Source: Caryophanales bacterium
GTDB lineage: Bacteria > Bacillota_I > Bacilli_A > RFN20 > JAISJY01
Direction of reading: 5' to 3'
DNA: 8,686 nt
Assembly: GCA_031261365.1 (NCBI GenBank)
Contig: JAISJY010000111.1
Location: 1 to 8,686, forward strand
The notes under the pieces are model-generated. The model saw nothing but the letters and a program-made list of their open reading frames with translations, searched no databases and had not been told where the DNA came from. Below are positions 6,602 to 8,686 of this stretch, piece after piece (positions within the stretch are counted from its first letter, which is position 1; each line of letters starts with the position of its first letter). Both the position numbers and the translations under genes were made by a program.

Positions 6602-7043
6602 GCTTCTCCTTAAAGAAATCACTTAATAACTTAGAACATTCTTCTTGTAAGACCCCAGATGTTATTATAAAATGGTGATTTATATTTTTAATATTATTAA
6701 TATCAATAACCGATGTAATTGCTCCTCCCTTACTATCAGGAGTGGCATAAACTAATCTGTTTACTCTAGACTGTATCAAAGCCCCTGTGCACATTAAACA
6801 AGGTTCTAAAGTTACATAAATAGTAACATCATTTAAATATGGTGATTTGAGTATTTTATGGCATTTATCTATTACTACAAGTTCGGCATGTTTTAAAGAA
6901 CTCTTTTTCTTTATTTTTTGATTATAACCTTTGGCAATAATAATGCCGTTTCTAACTGCCACAGCCCCAACAGGAACTTCTTTATTCTTTTTGGCTATCA
7001 AGGCTTGTTTATAGGCTATTAACATATATTTTAAATCGTTCAT
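6588..7043 (-). CDS. tadA: tRNA-specific adenosine deaminase TadA
   Basis: TadA converts A34 to inosine in tRNA-Arg(ACG) so that it reads CGU, CGC and CGA. The 151-residue protein has the cytidine/deoxycytidylate deaminase fold: EVPVGAVAV (22-30), Asn41, HAE (52-54, zinc ligand His52 and catalytic Glu54), LEPCLMC (79-85, zinc ligands Cys82 and Cys85), the Asp103 loop (TPDSKGGA) and the conserved C-terminal LLSDFFKEKR. The usual D-P-T-A before HAE is replaced by S-S-L-K, which is atypical. The start at Met1 fits the family N-terminus, with Met7 in the family's conserved Met position. No Shine-Dalgarno precedes it; instead TATAAT lies 6 nt before ATG. It sits just downstream of the SRP RNA gene, a neighbour pairing common in Firmicutes, and overlaps the DUF1643 gene. 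Confidence 0.92.
   Translation of the reverse strand: MNDLKYMLIAYKQALIAKKNKEVPVGAVAVRNGIIIAKGYNQKIKKKSSLKHAELVVIDKCHKILKSPYLNDVTIYVTLEPCLMCTGALIQSRVNRLVYATPDSKGGAITSVIDINNIKNINHHFIITSGVLQEECSKLLSDFFKEKRGQI
6606..6611 (-). promoter_or_regulatory. Shine-Dalgarno that fixes the DUF1643 start, inside tadA
   Basis: AAGGAG on the minus strand lies within the last codons of tadA, 4 nt upstream of GTG at 6601-6599. It supports the internal GTG rather than the GTG at 6622-6620 as the start of the DUF1643 gene. Confidence 0.65.
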
Positions 7044-7049
7044 ATATAA

Positions 7050-7055
7050 ATTATA
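7050..7055 (-). promoter_or_regulatory. TATAAT placed for a leaderless tadA transcript
   Basis: Minus-strand TATAAT (7055-7050) is followed by six bases (TTATAT) and then the tadA ATG, so a normal transcription start would fall on the A of ATG. No ribosome site is present. The matching -35 position (CGGCTT) is poor and lies in the 3' end of the SRP RNA gene, so read-through from ffs is an alternative. Confidence 0.4.
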
Positions 7056-7068
7056 TCTCAGAATAAAT

Positions 7069-7153
7069 AAAAAAGCCGCATCACTCTATAAAAGTCCCTT
7101 AAGTCTGCTACCTTCCGGTCCTGAACTGGTTCGAGTATCATAGACGATACGGT
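7069..7153 (-). ncRNA. ffs: Signal recognition particle RNA, small bacterial (4.5S-like) type
   Basis: The minus strand contains the SRP hallmark CAGGACCGGAAGGTAGCAG (apical GGAA tetraloop plus asymmetric loop, the Ffh-binding site). Compared with the common GGTCC..GGAAG form, the T-A pair has become A-T on both sides, a compensatory change. The terminal helix forms between 7152-7140 and 7089-7076: 13 bp with one bulge (A7085), including G-U pairs. Its last pairs are G-C and TTTTTT follows (7074-7069), so the closing stem doubles as an intrinsic terminator. The 5' end is set by the extended -10 at 7168-7160. About 85 nt, so it lacks the Alu domain of the long Bacillus-type RNA. It works with Ffh and FtsY in co-translational membrane targeting. 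Confidence 0.93.
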
Positions 7154-7159
7154 GATATT

Positions 7160-7168
7160 ATTGTAGCA
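7160..7168 (-). promoter_or_regulatory. Extended -10 promoter of ffs
   Basis: Minus-strand TGCTACAAT (7168-7160) is an extended -10 element. It begins 3 nt after the popT stop codon. Six bases later the start falls on A7153, exactly the base before the closing helix of the SRP RNA. No good -35 is seen, which an extended -10 can tolerate. Confidence 0.6.
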
Positions 7169-7171
7169 CAC

Positions 7172-8131
7172 CTAGAGAGAAATATCTAATTTTTCTTCTT
7201 CAGCTAATAATTTTATTTGCTCTTTCTTTTTTTCGTTTTTCCGATCTAAAATATCTAATAAAATAGTAGCCCCTGTCCCTATTATGAATAAAATAATTCC
7301 AATAATCCAACCACCTACCTTGACTTGAGCAATAATGGGAGCATATTCAACATCATTAAAGACAGAGAATAAAACTCCAAAAGGTGAGGCTAATAATAAG
7401 CCAAAGATAATCCAATACATTGTTAATTGATGTTTGTTCATTAAATAATCTAAGGCTTTAGATATTAACAATAATCCAATAATTAAACCTATTCCAAAAG
7501 ATAAACAAATAAGAATATTAGTTCCAAAATTAACAAAATCCCAATAAAGTATATTTTTTACTAATGCTTCAATGGTATTCATCATAAAGGAATAAAAACC
7601 AGCAATTAGTAAAATCATTGAACCTGATAAACCTGGTAATAAAACAACAGAACATAAAATACCGATTAAGGCTAGAGCTAAATATGTTTGCCAATTTATT
7701 TGAGTAACTGAACCTTTGGGAATAAAAGGCATTACTATTACTAAAGCAAAGAAGATAAAAGCGAATAATAAATCATACCATTTGAAAGTTATTTTCTTTT
7801 TATCATCACGGCATTTATTGAAAATATTAGGAATAGAACCGAAGATTAAGCCAGTAAAAAATAAAGAGATTTGCAAAGGGAAGTATTTAAATAAATATAA
7901 AACCACTAGTAAGCCACTACCGAAGCCAATGATAGCCCCTAAAATAATAAAGAACATTTCTTTGATTACTTTTAAGGGATGTTTAGTTAAATTAGCAATA
8001 GAACTAATTAGTTTTTGATAAACTCCAAAGATAACTGCCATAGTGCCACCTGAAAAGCCAGGAATTATTATTCCAACCCCTATTGATACCCCTGCTACTA
8101 ACTCATTTAATTTTTCTTTTGTTTTGTTCAT
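7172..8131 (-). CDS. popT: DUF368 (PopT family) membrane protein, probable undecaprenyl-phosphate translocase
   Basis: DUF368 proteins have been shown to help return undecaprenyl phosphate, the lipid carrier of cell-wall precursors, across the cytoplasmic membrane. This 319-residue protein is strongly hydrophobic with roughly eight or more membrane segments and a charged C-terminal tail (about 296-316). It carries the two family hallmark re-entrant motifs, PGFSGGT (24-30) and PGLSGS (166-171), in matching positions of two half-repeats. The frame stays open upstream to 8251, but I reject that start: those 40 codons overlap the tRNA gene and a promoter, and family members begin just before the first motif. 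The ATG at 8129-8131 has no Shine-Dalgarno and appears to be the transcription start. If real, the host likely makes peptidoglycan or other undecaprenyl-linked polymers. Confidence 0.88.
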   Translation of the reverse strand: MNKTKEKLNELVAGVSIGVGIIIPGFSGGTMAVIFGVYQKLISSIANLTKHPLKVIKEMFFIILGAIIGFGSGLLVVLYLFKYFPLQISLFFTGLIFGSIPNIFNKCRDDKKKITFKWYDLLFAFIFFALVIVMPFIPKGSVTQINWQTYLALALIGILCSVVLLPGLSGSMILLIAGFYSFMMNTIEALVKNILYWDFVNFGTNILICLSFGIGLIIGLLLISKALDYLMNKHQLTMYWIIFGLLLASPFGVLFSVFNDVEYAPIIAQVKVGGWIIGIILFIIGTGATILLDILDRKNEKKKEQIKLLAEEEKLDISL

Positions 8132-8137
8132 AGCAAT

Positions 8138-8166
8138 ATTATAAATTGTCTTTCCTAATATAACAA
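8138..8166 (-). promoter_or_regulatory. Near-consensus promoter of popT, placed for a leaderless mRNA
   Basis: Minus strand: TTGTTA (8166-8161), exactly 17 bp, then TATAAT (8143-8138). Six bases follow and then the popT ATG, so the A of ATG (8131) is the predicted +1. AGGAAAG lies within the spacer, 18 nt or more from ATG, too far to serve as its ribosome site. The -35 region overlaps the promoter region of the divergent tRNA gene. Confidence 0.7.
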
Positions 8167-8179
8167 TTATTTTGTGTAG

Positions 8180-8185
8180 TATAAT
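8180..8185 (+). promoter_or_regulatory. -10 box of the tRNA-Arg gene
   Basis: TATAAT on the plus strand puts the start near 8192, just before the mature tRNA 5' end at 8194. The -35 position (about 8157-8162) is a poor match and overlaps the popT -35, so the two divergent promoters may compete. Confidence 0.55.
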
Positions 8186-8193
8186 TAATATAT

Positions 8194-8269
8194 GCGGTCG
8201 TAGCTCACCGGATAGAGCAAAAGTTTCCGGAACTTTTGGCAGGAGGTTCAATTCCTCTCGACCGCACCA
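8194..8269 (+). tRNA. tRNA-Arg (anticodon CCG)
   Basis: The 76-nt cloverleaf is complete: acceptor GCGGTCG/CGACCGC, D stem GCTC/GAGC, anticodon stem AAAGT/ACTTT with loop TTCCGGA (anticodon CCG at 8227-8229), T stem GGAGG/CCTCT with loop TTCAATT, and an encoded CCA. It reads CGG, the one CGN codon that an inosine-34 tRNA-Arg cannot read, and so complements the TadA-modified isoacceptor expected elsewhere in the genome. It is the only plus-strand gene in the window. I see no strong terminator after it. Confidence 0.96.
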
Positions 8270-8410
8270 AAATAGTTATTCCCTTTTATAAATATTGACA
8301 TCTATTAAGTAGACATACCTTTTTTATAGACTACAAAATAACATTTATACAAAAGAGTAAATAAAAAATTGTTTTTGAATTATCTGTTGTAGTCTAAATT
8401 ATATAAAATC
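8270..8410. other. Intergenic region between the tRNA and the right-edge gene
   Basis: AT-rich and without a credible ORF or ribosome site. The tRNA gene enters from the left and the truncated minus-strand gene from the right, so their transcripts converge here. A T6 run (8320-8325) after a weak TCTA/TAGA hairpin (8302-8314) might stop tRNA transcription, but the hairpin is poor and 5 nt away. The only strong structure is the inverted repeat at 8327-8396. Confidence 0.5.
8327..8396. repeat. 10-bp perfect inverted repeat with 50-nt spacer
   Basis: TAGACTACAA (8327-8336) is the reverse complement of TTGTAGTCTA (8387-8396). The arms contain three G-C pairs each, more than expected in this AT-rich stretch. 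It lies between converging transcripts. Neither strand has a T-run directly after the stem, so it is not a standard terminator. It could be an mRNA 3'-end stem, the ends of a tiny decayed element, or chance. Confidence 0.5.
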
Positions 8411-8686
8411 TTATGCTGGTATTCCGCAATATAAAACGACAATAATATCGTAAGCTAAACCACTGATATTAAAGGTCGTTGTATTTCCGTCTATCATATC
8501 TTCAGATAACCCTAACATTAAATCAGAAAAGAGCCAACCATCTTCGTCTGCTGGGTTTTCACCCCATAAAGCTGAATCTGATTTAATCACACAGGTAGCA
8601 CTATAAGGATTAGTCGTATCTGTTGCTTGAAACTCATTTATTGGGTCATAACTTGCAGGTATAATCCAAACGCCTTTTGGTTTTTG
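8411..8686 (-). CDS. C-terminal part of an unrecognised protein, cut by the window edge
   Basis: The minus strand is open from the window edge (8686) to TAA at 8411-8413, giving 91 codons with no start needed. The residues are coding-like: it opens QKPKGVWIIPASYDPINEF and ends ISGLAYDIIVVLYCGIPA, with three Trp (all TGG), many Asp, Thr and Asn, and two Cys. The composition suggests an extracytoplasmic or cell-surface protein, perhaps with a beta-sandwich C-terminal domain, but I recognise no family. No sortase motif or C-terminal anchor is present. The N-terminus, and so any signal peptide, lies outside the window. Confidence 0.7.
   Translation of the reverse strand, partial: QKPKGVWIIPASYDPINEFQATDTTNPYSATCVIKSDSALWGENPADEDGWLFSDLMLGLSEDMIDGNTTTFNISGLAYDIIVVLYCGIPA

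Noticed and set aside
7716..8018. 100-codon plus-strand open frame
   Set aside because: Antisense to the popT gene; its Lys/Ile-rich composition is that of a reversed membrane-protein gene in AT-rich DNA.
8132..8251. Forty-codon N-terminal extension of the DUF368 gene
   Set aside because: It runs antisense through the whole 3' part of the tRNA gene and across the popT promoter, and family members begin just before the PGFSGGT motif.
8302..8325. Possible terminator after the tRNA gene
   Set aside because: The stem is only 4 bp (TCTA/TAGA) and the T6 run is separated from it by 5 nt, so I do not list it as a terminator.
1..8686. CRISPR array, transposase, integrase, phage or toxin-antitoxin genes
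   Set aside because: No regularly spaced repeats and no matching protein motifs were found in either strand.

Overview
The window looks like a chromosomal piece of an AT-rich, strictly fermentative anaerobe of the low-GC Firmicutes/Bacilli, possibly near the Mollicutes-related or Erysipelotrichia-like gut lineages. This placement is an inference. It rests on the AT-rich sequence, strong AGGAGG-type ribosome binding sites, lipoproteins with a Gram-positive style lipobox, a Firmicutes-type small SRP RNA next to tadA, and a trimeric NADH-linked [FeFe]-hydrogenase. The genes use the standard stop set and every Trp codon I inspected is TGG, so a TGA=Trp code is unlikely.

Layout: every protein gene is on the minus strand, so transcription runs right to left; only one tRNA gene is on the plus strand. 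Right edge (8411-8686): the 3' end of an unrecognised gene, followed by about 140 bp with a long inverted repeat. At 8194-8269 lies tRNA-Arg(CCG). It is transcribed divergently from a DUF368 membrane protein (PopT family, undecaprenyl-phosphate translocation; 7172-8131). Then come the SRP RNA (ffs, 7069-7153), tadA (tRNA adenosine deaminase, 6588-7043) and a DUF1643 gene overlapping tadA by 14 nt (6062-6601). Next is a lipoprotein gene with a Thr/Ser/Pro linker (5108-6013), closed by a clear intrinsic terminator.

The centre (779-4913) is a tight hydC-hydB-hydA operon for a cytoplasmic NADH-linked, probably electron-bifurcating [FeFe]-hydrogenase. HydC and HydB form the NADH/FMN module and HydA carries the H-cluster. 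At both gene junctions the upstream TAG stop is embedded in the next Shine-Dalgarno sequence. The maturases HydE, HydF and HydG are not in the window. The left end holds a 21-codon small ORF with a near-ideal ribosome binding site, a small cysteine-containing lipoprotein (94-531), and a foldable inverted-repeat element at 27-97.

I see no mobile element, CRISPR array, defence system or clearly new multi-gene system. The most interesting signals are smaller. popT and tadA both lack a Shine-Dalgarno sequence and both carry a TATAAT exactly 6 nt before ATG, suggesting leaderless mRNAs. The others worth a look are the 21-codon ORF, the foldable element at the left edge, and the inverted repeat at 8327-8396.
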